Origin: Clostridia bacterium
GTDB taxonomy: Bacteria; Bacillota; Clostridia; Lachnospirales; Lachnospiraceae
Direction of reading: 5' to 3'
Assembly (NCBI GenBank): GCA_003249225.1
Contig: QKJQ01000023.1
Location: 1 to 64,000 of the forward strand
DNA: 64,000 nt
Below the pieces are notes generated by a model. It saw nothing but the letters and a program-made list of their open reading frames with translations. It ran no database searches and was not told the origin of the DNA. Shown in pieces: positions 28,472-39,667 of this stretch (position 1 is its first letter; the number at the start of each line of letters is the position of its first letter). The position numbers and the translations under genes were made by a program.

Positions 28472-29794
28472 CTATTGGTATACTTTCATATAATCGCCAT
28501 GGGCTGCTATCAGTTCATCACACATGGCAGTAATCTGATCCATATTCAGTTCAGCGGCTGTATGAGGATCCAGCATTGCTGCACGGTAAATATCTTCTTT
28601 CTTTCTGGTTCTTGCCGCTTCAATGGTCATTAGCTGACAATTGATGTTCGTCATATTCATCGCCGCAAGCTGTACCGGAAGTGCTCCGACGAAGCATGGA
28701 TTGACACCGGTTCCATCGACCATACAGGGTACTTCAACACAGGCATCCGAAGGAAGGTTCGTGATGAGCCCATGGTTCAACACATTTCCACCGATCTTAT
28801 ATGGTTTGTTTGTCACAATGGCTTCCATTATATAAGATGCATATTCTCTGGAACGTTCGTGTGTAATCTCGCCGCCTTTTAAGATATCTTCTTTTTCCTT
28901 TTCCCACCCATCGATCTGTGCAATGCATCTTCTCGGATATTCATCCAGCGGAATGTTGAACTTTTCAATCAGTTCCGGCTGTGTGCTTTTGATAAAGAAT
29001 GGATTATATTCTGCATTATGTTCACTGGATTCCGTACAATAATAGCCAAGGTGCCTGATATACTCAAATCGCACCATATCGTTGTGCTTTTCTTCCCGGT
29101 TCTTTTTTGCTGCTCTGCTTTTGATCTCCGGGTACAGGTCTTTGCCGTTTTTATCCTTAATATCCAGTAGCCATGCCATATGATTGATGCCGGCAATCAG
29201 TTCCGTTCTTCCTTCCAGGGATTCTTCCATGGCAAGGCTCTTTAGTAAATGTTCTGAACACACCTGTACACTGTGGCACAAGCCGACGGTTTTGACCGAA
29301 GTGTAACGAAGCATATATCCTGTCAGCATTGACATAGGATTGGTGTAGTTCAGGAACCAGGCATTCGGACATACTTCTTCCATATCGCGTGCAAAGGCTT
29401 CCATTACCGGAATCGTTCGAAGTCCTCTCATAACACCGCCAATTCCAAGAGTATCTGCGATCGTCTGCCGTACCCCATACTTCTTTGGAATCTCAAAATC
29501 AATAATCGTGCAAGGATCGTAGCCTCCGATCTGAATTGCATTCACGACAAAATCAGCATCCCGCAGTGCATCTTTTCTCTTGCTCTCTCCATGGTATGTT
29601 TTTATCGTTGCTCTGCTGTTATTTGTGTTTTTGTTGATTGCATGTAAAATGATTTCCGACTCCTTCAGTCTTTTTTCATCGATATCGTATAAGGCGATCT
29701 CTGCCTCCTGCAGACTTGGTGTACACATGCAGTCTCCTAATACATTCCTTGAAAACACTGTACTTCCAGCACCCATAAATGTAATCTTGACCAT
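28472..29794 (-). CDS. melA: GH4 alpha-galactosidase (MelA-like)
   Basis: A 440-aa cytoplasmic glycosidase of family GH4, which uses NAD+ and Mn2+ in an oxidation-elimination mechanism. The N-terminal Rossmann motif is GAGSTVFSRNVLGD. The metal ligands are C173 in GLCHSVQ and H204 in GINHMAW, and FLNYTNPM fits the alpha-galactosidase branch more than the 6-phospho-glucosidase branch. Length is normal. AAGGAGG precedes the ATG. It is divergent from an AraC-type regulator; no transporter is adjacent, so melibiose or raffinose-type sugars must enter by another system. Confidence 0.9.
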   Translation of the reverse strand: MVKITFMGAGSTVFSRNVLGDCMCTPSLQEAEIALYDIDEKRLKESEIILHAINKNTNNSRATIKTYHGESKRKDALRDADFVVNAIQIGGYDPCTIIDFEIPKKYGVRQTIADTLGIGGVMRGLRTIPVMEAFARDMEEVCPNAWFLNYTNPMSMLTGYMLRYTSVKTVGLCHSVQVCSEHLLKSLAMEESLEGRTELIAGINHMAWLLDIKDKNGKDLYPEIKSRAAKKNREEKHNDMVRFEYIRHLGYYCTESSEHNAEYNPFFIKSTQPELIEKFNIPLDEYPRRCIAQIDGWEKEKEDILKGGEITHERSREYASYIMEAIVTNKPYKIGGNVLNHGLITNLPSDACVEVPCMVDGTGVNPCFVGALPVQLAAMNMTNINCQLMTIEAARTRKKEDIYRAAMLDPHTAAELNMDQITAMCDELIAAHGDYMKVYQ

Positions 29795-29812
29795 GATTTT
29801 TCCTCCTTATTC

Positions 29813-29827
29813 GTTCTTTTTAAGAAC
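29813..29827. repeat. Perfect inverted repeat in the melA leader
   Basis: GTTCTT-TTT-AAGAAC lies between the -10 box and the ribosome-binding site of the alpha-galactosidase gene. It could be an operator or a small leader hairpin. Confidence 0.45.
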
Positions 29828-29843
29828 ACTTGTCTTTTATCCT

Positions 29844-29849
29844 ATTATA
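29844..29849 (-). promoter_or_regulatory. -10 box of the melA promoter, poor -35
   Basis: A perfect minus-strand TATAAT is present, but the hexamer 17 bp upstream (TCGCCT) does not resemble TTGACA. Such promoters usually need an activator, fitting the divergent AraC-type gene. Confidence 0.45.
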
Positions 29850-29929
29850 CGATATACTCAAAGAACAGGCGATAGTCTTATGTTTCATTCTATTGTCATT
29901 ATGTTGCATTTTATACCTGTGAGGTCGTT

Positions 29930-30754
29930 ATGAATACCACTGCCATTCTTTCATCCAAAGCCAAAGAAACATCCATATTCTATTGCGGACAGGAAGCCTG
30001 CGAGCCCTCCCATACCTTTGGCCCTGCCGTACGCCCGCATTATCTGATCCATTATATTATCAAAGGAAAAGGAATTTACTGCGAGAATAACCGTGAACAC
30101 CACTTGTCAAAAGGGGATGCCTTTCTGATCCTTCCCTGGGAAAGCACTGTCTATTCAGCAGATGCCTCCGATCCCTGGGAGTACGCCTGGTTCAGTTTTG
30201 ACGGCCCTGAGGTCCCTGATCTGCTAAAGCACTGTGGAATAGAAGAAAATCAATTAATACTGCACACTTCTGACAGCTCCATGGAGCTTTGCATGCAGGA
30301 ATTGATCTCCTCCTTTCTGTCTCCTACGCGGAATGAATACCTTGACAGAAGTTATCTCTACCGATTCTTCTCCTTCTTCCTGCTAAAAAACGAGAATGAA
30401 CTGACAAAACCAGCCGGTTATATTGAGAAAGCTCTTCAATACATGAAACACAATTATGCTCATTCCATCGGTGTTCAGGATATAGCAGATTATCTTCACA
30501 TTGACCGGACCTATCTATATAAACTTTTCCGTCAGTATCAGAATATCTCGGTACAGCAGTATCTGATCCGTTACCGGCTGGGTGTTGCCGCCAGACTTTT
30601 ACGGGAGACAGACGCAACCGTTGCCTCCGTTGCCTGCTCCTGTGGTTTCACTGACAGCCCCTCCTTTAGCAAGCATTTTAAACACCACTACAAAATAACA
30701 CCAAATGCATACCGGTCATCCTATAAAAATAAGACCCAGTACATACTGGCATAA
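29930..30754 (+). CDS. AraC family transcriptional regulator
   Basis: A 274-aa regulator. The N-terminal half (about 15-150) is an AraC-type cupin ligand-binding domain with HYIIKGKGIY and KGDAFLILPW. The C-terminal 100 residues hold two helix-turn-helix units, the first with VQDIADYLHIDRTYLYKLF and the second ending CGFTDSPSFSKHFKHHY. GTGAGG lies upstream of the ATG. It is divergent from the GH4 alpha-galactosidase gene across 135 bp, and I infer that it activates that gene when its sugar is present. Confidence 0.92.
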   Translation: MNTTAILSSKAKETSIFYCGQEACEPSHTFGPAVRPHYLIHYIIKGKGIYCENNREHHLSKGDAFLILPWESTVYSADASDPWEYAWFSFDGPEVPDLLKHCGIEENQLILHTSDSSMELCMQELISSFLSPTRNEYLDRSYLYRFFSFFLLKNENELTKPAGYIEKALQYMKHNYAHSIGVQDIADYLHIDRTYLYKLFRQYQNISVQQYLIRYRLGVAARLLRETDATVASVACSCGFTDSPSFSKHFKHHYKITPNAYRSSYKNKTQYILA

Positions 30755-30780
30755 TGCAAGTATGTTCCGGGTCTTTTGTT
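30731..30780. terminator. Terminator shared by the AraC gene and the ATPase operon
   Basis: AAGACCC-GTACATACT pairs with AAGTATGT-C-GGGTCTTTT across a short loop. The 5' arm overlaps the last codons of the AraC-type gene. It lies between convergent genes and can stop both transcripts. Confidence 0.8.
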
Positions 30781-30783
30781 CTT

Positions 30784-31455
30784 CTATTCAGCCGCAGCTG
30801 CGTGTTCCTTGTAATGATGTGCTTCTTCAAGCATCATATCTTTGACTTTCATCAGTCTGATCTGGGTACTTCTCTCATTTTCATCAAGTTTCATCTTAAT
30901 GTATTTGATGTTCGCCTGCATGTTCGGTATCATGACATGTTCCAGCGCATTTACCCTTCGCCTGGTCTTTTCGATTTCGATCGACATCAGCTGACAGGAT
31001 TTTTCACACTCAGACAGACGTAACATATCAGGAAGCAGATCTGCCAGGGATTTTACCGCATCATCCAGATCACCGGAGGTTGAAGCAAATCCATAACAGT
31101 AAATGTCATGTGGATCTGTAGTTCTTGTGCTGTACTCGAAGACCGGGATATCAACACTCATAACATTCTTTGTTGTCATCTCAAGGTATACTTCCTGTCT
31201 TGGTGCCATCAAAGCAACGTTCATTGCTTCATCTTCCATACCGGCACGAGCCAGAACGAAATTCCCATTCGCTTTCCTGAGTCCTTCTTCTACTTTCTCG
31301 CGGAGTGCTTTGTTCTCTCTGACAAGATCAAGGAATTGACGCATCAGCTCATCACGTTTATCCTTTAAAAGCTTATGTCCGCGCTTTGCCGTTACGAGCT
31401 TTCTTTTTTGCTTTGTAAGCTCCATACGGGTCGGATTCACCTGTGTTTTTGCCAA
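30784..31455 (-). CDS. ntpD: V-type ATPase subunit D (central stalk)
   Basis: A 223-aa central-axle subunit of the V1 motor, rotating inside the A3B3 ring. It begins with VNPTRMELTKQKRKL, the family signature, and consists of two long coiled-coil arms. The start is TTG at 31455, supported by GGAGG 8 nt upstream. It is the last gene of the operon. Confidence 0.95.
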   Translation of the reverse strand: MAKTQVNPTRMELTKQKRKLVTAKRGHKLLKDKRDELMRQFLDLVRENKALREKVEEGLRKANGNFVLARAGMEDEAMNVALMAPRQEVYLEMTTKNVMSVDIPVFEYSTRTTDPHDIYCYGFASTSGDLDDAVKSLADLLPDMLRLSECEKSCQLMSIEIEKTRRRVNALEHVMIPNMQANIKYIKMKLDENERSTQIRLMKVKDMMLEEAHHYKEHAAAAE

Positions 31456-31473
31456 AGCTTTTCCTCCTTTCGA

Positions 31474-32844
31474 TTACTTGTCGTAGTACTCATCAAGCAG
31501 TTTATCACTGATACGTTTGAGCTCTGTCCTTGGCAGGATCCGAAGCAGCTTCCAGCCAAGATCAAGGGTCTCTTCTATGCTTCGGTTCGCAAGATAACCC
31601 TGTGATACATATTCCTGTTCGAACGCATCGGAGAATGCTGCATACAATTTATCAATTTCTGTAAGCGCTGCTTCACCAAGTACGACCATCAATTCTTTTG
31701 CTTCCTTACCACGTGCGTAAGCCGCAAAAAGCTGATTCATGGTATTGGCATGATCTTTTCTGGTCTTTTCAGCACCGATACCTTTATCCTTCAGACGGGA
31801 CAGGGATGGAAGAACATCGATCGGTGGAGTGATTCCCTGACGGAATAATTCACGGCTCAGGATGATCTGTCCTTCTGTGATGTATCCGGTAAGGTCAGGA
31901 ATCGGATGGGTCTTATCATCTTCCGGCATGGTCAGAATCGGAATCATGGTGATACTGCCGTTCTTTTCTTTCTGACGGCCTGCGCGTTCATATAACGAAG
32001 CAAGGTCAGTGTACATGTATCCAGGATATCCTCTACGTCCCGGAACTTCCTTACGTGCTGCTGAGATCTCACGAAGAGAGTCGGCATAGTTCGTAATATC
32101 CGTCAGGATAACAAGGACATGCATTCCCTTTTCAAAGGCAAGGTATTCTGCTGCGGTAAGTGCCATACGAGGTGTCGCAATACGTTCAACCGCAGGGTCA
32201 TTTGCAAGATTTATGAACATGACAGAACGGTCGATAGCACCGGTCTCTTTAAAACTTTCTGTGAAGAAGTTCGCTTCTTCGAACGTAATACCCATCGCTG
32301 CAAAGACAACGGCAAATGGTTCTGTTGTTCCTCGAACTTTCGCCTGACGTGCAATCTGTGCTGCAAGCTCTGCATGCGGCAGACCACTCATGGAGAAGAT
32401 CGGCAGTTTCTGTCCACGAACCAGAGTATTCAATCCATCAATCGCGGATACACCGGTTTGGATAAATTCCTGTGGGTAATTTCTGGCAGCCGGATTCATG
32501 GGAAGACCATTGATATCCATTCGTTTATCCGGAAGGATTTCCGGTCCTTTGTCAATTGGGCGGCCAAGTCCGTCGAACACACGGCTGAGCATATCTTCCG
32601 ATACGCCAAGCTCCATACTTCTTCCGAGGAAACGTACCTTGCTTAATGCGAGGTTAATACCGGTCGAGCTTTCAAAGAGCTGTACCAGTGCATTTCCTTT
32701 ATCAATCTCAAGAACTTTGCAGCGTCTGGTTTCTCCGCTGGCAAGTTCGATTTCACCAAGTTCATCGTAAGCAACATTTTCAACTCCCTGCACCAGCATA
32801 AGAGGACCTGCCACTTCCTGAATTGTTCTGTATTCCTTTGGCAT
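31474..32844 (-). CDS. ntpB: V-type ATPase subunit B
   Basis: A 456-aa non-catalytic nucleotide-binding subunit alternating with A in the V1 head. It begins [18 protein letters not shown] and contains [18 protein letters not shown] where the catalytic subunit has its P-loop, plus the conserved [14 protein letters not shown]. The AAGGAGG site lies inside the end of the A gene, 4 nt before B starts, so A and B are translated in step. Confidence 0.97.
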   Translation of the reverse strand: MPKEYRTIQEVAGPLMLVQGVENVAYDELGEIELASGETRRCKVLEIDKGNALVQLFESSTGINLALSKVRFLGRSMELGVSEDMLSRVFDGLGRPIDKGPEILPDKRMDINGLPMNPAARNYPQEFIQTGVSAIDGLNTLVRGQKLPIFSMSGLPHAELAAQIARQAKVRGTTEPFAVVFAAMGITFEEANFFTESFKETGAIDRSVMFINLANDPAVERIATPRMALTAAEYLAFEKGMHVLVILTDITNYADSLREISAARKEVPGRRGYPGYMYTDLASLYERAGRQKEKNGSITMIPILTMPEDDKTHPIPDLTGYITEGQIILSRELFRQGITPPIDVLPSLSRLKDKGIGAEKTRKDHANTMNQLFAAYARGKEAKELMVVLGEAALTEIDKLYAAFSDAFEQEYVSQGYLANRSIEETLDLGWKLLRILPRTELKRISDKLLDEYYDK

Positions 32845-32847
32845 GTA

Positions 32848-34614
32848 CTAATCCTCCTTTCCGACAAGTTCGTCAATTTCATGGTAGAGTGCTTTGATGA
32901 TATCCTTGAACTCTGCTTCAATGTTCTCATTCGGTGTGTACTTATAACGACCGATTCTTTCACGAACCGGAACATCAACAAGTGCTTCAATGTTCACGCC
33001 TTTTTTCAGCGCTTCCGTTGCCACATCAAAATACTGAAGAACAAGCTGCATCATCAGGTACTGCTTTTCCAGTGGTGTGTAGGTATCAACTTCATGGAAG
33101 GCATCCTGATGCAGGAAGTCTTCTCGAATGGAACGGGCTGCTTCCAGCTTCAGACGGTCTGGTGCGGAAAGCGCGTCCATACCAACGAGCTGTACGATTT
33201 CCTGAAGACCGGCCTCATCACTGAGAAGGCTCATCAGACGTCCACGGCTGTCGTTCCACTTTTCATTTGCGTTGGCATTGAACCATTTTGACATGTTACT
33301 TACATAAAGAGAATAGCTTGTCAGCCAGTTAATGGCAGGGAAGTGTCTCTTATAGGCAAGACTTGCATCCAGGCTCCAGAATACCTTTACAATACGAAGG
33401 GTTGCCTGAGATACAGGCTCTGAAATATCACCACCGGGCGGTGATACCGCACCGATAACGGAAAGTGCTCCTTCTCTGTTTTCTGTACCATTCGAGAGTA
33501 CTCGTCCGGCACGTTCATAGAACTGTGCAAGGCGGCTTCCAAGGTAAGCCGGATATCCTTCTTCACCTGGCATCTCTTCCAGACGGCCTGACATCTCTCT
33601 GAGTGCCTCAGCCCAACGGGACGTGGAATCTGCCATAAGAGCAACCGAATATCCCATGTCTCGGAAATATTCTGCAATCGTGATACCAACATAGATCGAT
33701 GCTTCACGAGCCGCAACCGGCATGTCGGAGGTGTTCGCGATCAGAACGGTACGCTCCATCAGGGAGTATCCCGATTTTGGATCTTTTAATTCCGGGAACT
33801 CGGTCAGAACGTCTGTCATCTCATTTCCACGCTCTCCACAGCCGATGTAAACAACGATATCTGCTTCTGCCCATTTTGCCAGCTGATGCTGAACAACGGT
33901 CTTACCGCTTCCGAACGGTCCCGGTACGGCAGCAACACCGCCTTTTGCAATCGGGAAAAGCGTATCGATTACTCGCTGTCCTGTTACAAGCGGCATATCC
34001 GGCGATAGTTTCTCCTTGTAAGGACGGCCAACACGAACCGGCCATCTTTGAAGCATTGTGATATTGACTTTTTCACCGTTCTTCTTTTCAAGCACAGCCA
34101 CGGTATCATTTAATTTGAACTCACCTTTTTCAATGGAGGTGATGGTTCCGCTGATTCCGTTCGGGATCATGATCTTGTGAATGACGATCGGCGTCTCCTG
34201 AACGGTACCGATGATATCGCCGCCGCAAACTACAGTGCCTTTCTCAACCGTTGGTTCAAAGGTCCATACCGCTTCATGGTTCAGAGATGGTATCTCAACA
34301 CCACGGATCAGATTGTTCCCTGTCTGCTTCATGATTTCAACCAATGGTCTCTGGATTCCGTCAAAAATACTGCCAATCAGGCCAGGACCCAGTTCAACGC
34401 TTAAAGGTACACCGGTAGATTCCACCGGTTCCCCCGGGCGAAGTCCGGAAGTCTCTTCATATACCTGTACGGAAGCCTGGTCACCATGCATTTCAATAAT
34501 CTCACCGATCAGTCTCTGGTTACTGACACGAACCACGTCGAACATGTTCGCATCACGCATGCCTTCTGCGATAACCAACGGACCGGCTACTTTTTTAATA
34601 ATTCCTATGCTCAT
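32848..34614 (-). CDS. ntpA: V-type ATPase catalytic subunit A
   Basis: A 588-aa catalytic subunit. The P-loop GPFGSGKT is at 232-239 and the conserved GERGNEM follows. The insert of about 90 residues (roughly 120-205) between the beta-barrel and the nucleotide domain separates it from F-type beta subunits. I take the ATG at 34614 with AGGTGA upstream; a GTG at 34623 also opens the frame but is too close to the site. Confidence 0.97.
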   Translation of the reverse strand: MSIGIIKKVAGPLVIAEGMRDANMFDVVRVSNQRLIGEIIEMHGDQASVQVYEETSGLRPGEPVESTGVPLSVELGPGLIGSIFDGIQRPLVEIMKQTGNNLIRGVEIPSLNHEAVWTFEPTVEKGTVVCGGDIIGTVQETPIVIHKIMIPNGISGTITSIEKGEFKLNDTVAVLEKKNGEKVNITMLQRWPVRVGRPYKEKLSPDMPLVTGQRVIDTLFPIAKGGVAAVPGPFGSGKTVVQHQLAKWAEADIVVYIGCGERGNEMTDVLTEFPELKDPKSGYSLMERTVLIANTSDMPVAAREASIYVGITIAEYFRDMGYSVALMADSTSRWAEALREMSGRLEEMPGEEGYPAYLGSRLAQFYERAGRVLSNGTENREGALSVIGAVSPPGGDISEPVSQATLRIVKVFWSLDASLAYKRHFPAINWLTSYSLYVSNMSKWFNANANEKWNDSRGRLMSLLSDEAGLQEIVQLVGMDALSAPDRLKLEAARSIREDFLHQDAFHEVDTYTPLEKQYLMMQLVLQYFDVATEALKKGVNIEALVDVPVRERIGRYKYTPNENIEAEFKDIIKALYHEIDELVGKED

Positions 34615-34649
34615 TGATTTCACCTGCTCCTATATTTTTTGTCTATACG

Positions 34650-34967
34650 TTACTGATTGAATATGATATCGGAACCGACTGCTCTTTCTACCATCTTCTT
34701 AACATTCCTGATACCTGCACCTGTATTGCCGGAAGCTCCCGGAATCGGAATGATCGCCGGTACTTTTACTTCTGCATAGGCTGCTACTTCCTCGGTCAAT
34801 AGGGAAAGCAGTGCTTCCGTAATATATATCACCGCGTAGGTTCCCTGAGCCAGGGTCTTCAGTGTTCTTGCCGCTTCTTCTTTTTCACTGACCGGGTAGG
34901 TGTCGAGTCCGAGTGCGGCGAACCCGTATATGCTGTCCCGGTCTCCGATCACTGCTATCTTATACAT
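34650..34967 (-). CDS. ntpG: V-type ATPase subunit F (NtpG)
   Basis: A 105-aa Rossmann-like stalk subunit that binds subunit D. It starts YKIAVIGDRDSIYGFAALG, the family signature, and contains IIPIPG. Its ATG overlaps the end of the C gene by 8 nt. Confidence 0.93.
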   Translation of the reverse strand: MYKIAVIGDRDSIYGFAALGLDTYPVSEKEEAARTLKTLAQGTYAVIYITEALLSLLTEEVAAYAEVKVPAIIPIPGASGNTGAGIRNVKKMVERAVGSDIIFNQ

Positions 34968-35925
34968 ACATCTCCCTCAGTCTTTCCCTGATTGAATCTT
35001 CCGGAAGGTAATTAAGCTTTCCGGAGAGCAGGATGCGGACGGATTTTATCTCATTTTCTCTTGCCAGCACATAAGCCACCAGCGGTGAGATTGTGAATGA
35101 ATTATATTTTTCCGGACGAATCATCTCAATCAGTTTGTTATCACACCAACGCTCGAACGCTGACATGGATTTCTTTAAGGCAGGGACTGCATCGGAATAC
35201 GCTGTAAACTGCAAATATTCATAGATCGATTCTTCACCGGTCAGAACGGCATCTTTCAGTGCTTTTACGTTCAGGGACTTGCAGGGCACCAGTGCTTTCT
35301 TCAGGAAATCAATGCTTTTCCCTGTCCGACAGCTTCGCATGGCAATGTTGATATCAGCCGCCGCAACTTTAAGTTCCGCATACATCTTGTACAGTTTTAT
35401 ATCCGTCTCCATAGCCTTTTTATAAATTGCTTCCAGACAGGCCTTGTCAAGAATCACATCGGTCAGCTGGCTGTCTCTTGTTTTTAACTGGATATCAAAA
35501 GCTTCTGCTGCACATTCTCTCATCGCAGGCGGTAACAGTTCAAAGCGCTTCTCATTGACTGCTGTCTGGATCTCTTCTATGGCAACTGTGCCTTTTTCCA
35601 TATAAATATTCGGTACTGTTTCACTTACGCATGCTTGCTTGATCGCTGCTTTCAGGTTATGATAATCATTCACATAAAGCAGCACCTCAAATTCCGACAT
35701 ATCCTCTACCATCTCATGCATCAGCTTCCAGGTCTTTTCTCTCTCTTCTTTCAGCATTTTCTCGGCTGAATTTCCAAAAGTTCCCCATCCTTTATCTGCC
35801 AGCATTTTCATGCAGTCTTCATAAGTACGGCAAGACATAAGCTGATCAATGGTCTGCTTTGAAAAAAGGGCAAGTTCCTTGTAGCGGATACGTGCGACAG
35901 CGTGAATAAATTGCTTATCGGCCAT
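34960..35925 (-). CDS. ntpC: V-type ATPase subunit C (AC39/d type)
   Basis: A 321-aa funnel-shaped subunit linking the central stalk to the membrane ring. Features include the N-terminal HAVARIRYKELALF and a long helical body. AAAGGAG lies upstream of its ATG. It is placed between the E and F genes as in Enterococcus. Confidence 0.92.
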   Translation of the reverse strand: MADKQFIHAVARIRYKELALFSKQTIDQLMSCRTYEDCMKMLADKGWGTFGNSAEKMLKEEREKTWKLMHEMVEDMSEFEVLLYVNDYHNLKAAIKQACVSETVPNIYMEKGTVAIEEIQTAVNEKRFELLPPAMRECAAEAFDIQLKTRDSQLTDVILDKACLEAIYKKAMETDIKLYKMYAELKVAAADINIAMRSCRTGKSIDFLKKALVPCKSLNVKALKDAVLTGEESIYEYLQFTAYSDAVPALKKSMSAFERWCDNKLIEMIRPEKYNSFTISPLVAYVLARENEIKSVRILLSGKLNYLPEDSIRERLREMYV

Positions 35926-35940
35926 TACATTCTCCTTTCG

Positions 35941-36516
35941 TTACCCGAACAATAAATCCCTTACTTCATCCTGCAGGGTTTCCTTTGCTGCCATGAACAT
36001 CGCATCAAAGGAGCAGTTTTCTTCAACATCTCCGTATAACAGGAGAAAACCACCATCGATTTCTTTTGATTCTTTGGATATTGTAAGTCCCTGCGTCTTC
36101 AGCTTCTCAGCGAAACCAGCAGGCACACGTTCCAGATCTCTCTTGGAAAATACGATTTCTCCTGCCTTATTCAATGCATTTTTCTCGACCACTTTGTAGA
36201 TAACTTCAAAGTAATCGGTGTCTGGCATCTGATAAAGCGAATCCTTAGCAGCCTCGATCATCTCTCCGATTACCTGCTGTTTTGCTTCAAGAAGCATTTT
36301 CCTCTGCATGAGCTTTGCTGCTGATTGCCCTCTGCTCAAAACCTGCTCCACATCGTTCTTCTTCTTTTCTTCCAGTTTGAGCTTTTCATTCTCCAGGTTA
36401 GCCTCTGCCTCTGCAAGGAGTTCTTTTACATCATCATCGCCTTGTTTCATGATCGTATTTGCAGAAATCTGTGCATCCTGTCGGATATGCTCAATTATTT
36501 TTTCCAGTCCGGTCAT
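35941..36516 (-). CDS. ntpE: V-type ATPase subunit E (peripheral stalk)
   Basis: A 191-aa peripheral-stalk subunit. Residues 1-90 form a charged coiled coil (EKIIEHIRQDAQ onwards), and the C-terminal half is a mixed alpha/beta domain ending in LQDEVRDLLF. The ATG at 36516 has AGGAG 7 nt upstream; the ATG two codons earlier is too close to it. It pairs with the small subunit at 39052-39360 in the stator. Confidence 0.92.
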   Translation of the reverse strand: MTGLEKIIEHIRQDAQISANTIMKQGDDDVKELLAEAEANLENEKLKLEEKKKNDVEQVLSRGQSAAKLMQRKMLLEAKQQVIGEMIEAAKDSLYQMPDTDYFEVIYKVVEKNALNKAGEIVFSKRDLERVPAGFAEKLKTQGLTISKESKEIDGGFLLLYGDVEENCSFDAMFMAAKETLQDEVRDLLFG

Positions 36517-36534
36517 AGACATTCTCCTAACTGA

Positions 36535-39020
<2,486 letters not shown>

Positions 39021-39051
39021 AACATAAACACCTCCTTTTCAAAGTCGCGGA

Positions 39052-39360
39052 TTACACTAGCTTTGCAAGTATAAGTTTTGTTGCTTCTGCCTGTTTCTCT
39101 CCGGCTTGTTGTTTCAGGAGTTTGATTTCATCATTGGCATCCTGTATTGCTTTCGCCATGATGGTCTCACAATCGCTTTCTGCCTGCTTCATAGCCAGCT
39201 TATGGGCATCTGACGCCTGTTTGAACATTACTTCGCGCTTCTGCACAATCTCGATCTGCGCCTGTTCAATCAGAGATTCCTTTTTTGCCAGTGCCTCCTT
39301 TTCTGTTTTTGCTGCACTCAGTTCAGCCTGGCGGACTGCCTTAATCGTCATATCTACCAT
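39052..39360 (-). CDS. ntpF: V-type ATPase subunit G/H (NtpF-like)
   Basis: A 102-aa, almost wholly coiled-coil subunit rich in Ala, Glu, Lys and Gln that pairs with subunit E in the peripheral stalk. The position as first gene of the operon matches ntpF of Enterococcus. AAAAGGAG lies upstream of the ATG. The sequence is low in specific motifs, so its identity depends mainly on context. Confidence 0.85.
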   Translation of the reverse strand: MVDMTIKAVRQAELSAAKTEKEALAKKESLIEQAQIEIVQKREVMFKQASDAHKLAMKQAESDCETIMAKAIQDANDEIKLLKQQAGEKQAEATKLILAKLV

Positions 39361-39462
39361 GTTCTGCTCCTTTTACCCTTAAATAGTTTCATCGTTTTCC
39401 TGCTTTTTGTCTCGCGTAAAAGTGAAAATTATACCAACGATATAAAACACCATTGTAAAATA

Positions 39463-39491
39463 ATTATAATTGATGTGCGGTAATTATTCAA
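39463..39491 (-). promoter_or_regulatory. Promoter of the V-type ATPase operon
   Basis: TTGAAT (39486-39491) and a perfect TATAAT (39463-39468) on the minus strand are spaced by 17 bp. The leader to ntpF is about 95 nt. The rest of the 307-bp gap (39361-39667) is AT-rich and holds no other gene. Confidence 0.75.
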
Positions 39492-39623
39492 TCTTTTTCT
39501 ATGAATTTTCGTGTTGTATGTTCTAATATTTCACGTTTTGTTGTTCTCCTATCAGATTTAAAAATAAAATGTTTTCCTCCAATAAAAAATGTTGCTAAAC
39601 AACAGAAATCGGGCGATTAATAG

Positions 39624-39662
39624 AAAAAAGACCGTTCTGGCAATGCCGGTAACAGTCTTTTC
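39624..39662 (-). terminator. Terminator of the PocR-GGDEF gene
   Basis: AAAAGAC-GTT-GGC pairs with GCC-AAC-GTCTTTT around an AAT loop. On the minus strand the T-run is TCTTTTTTC. It lies 6 nt past the stop codon of the signalling gene. Confidence 0.85.
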
Positions 39663-39667
39663 AATAT

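Noticed and set aside
28472..29794. 6-phospho-beta-glucosidase instead of alpha-galactosidase
   Set aside because: The NYTNPM, GLCHSVQ and GINHMAW stretches fit the MelA branch of GH4 better, and no phosphotransferase genes are nearby.
32119..32646. 175-codon plus-strand frame inside the V-type ATPase B gene
   Set aside because: It lies wholly antisense to ntpB, whose protein is unambiguous; the frame has no start signal.
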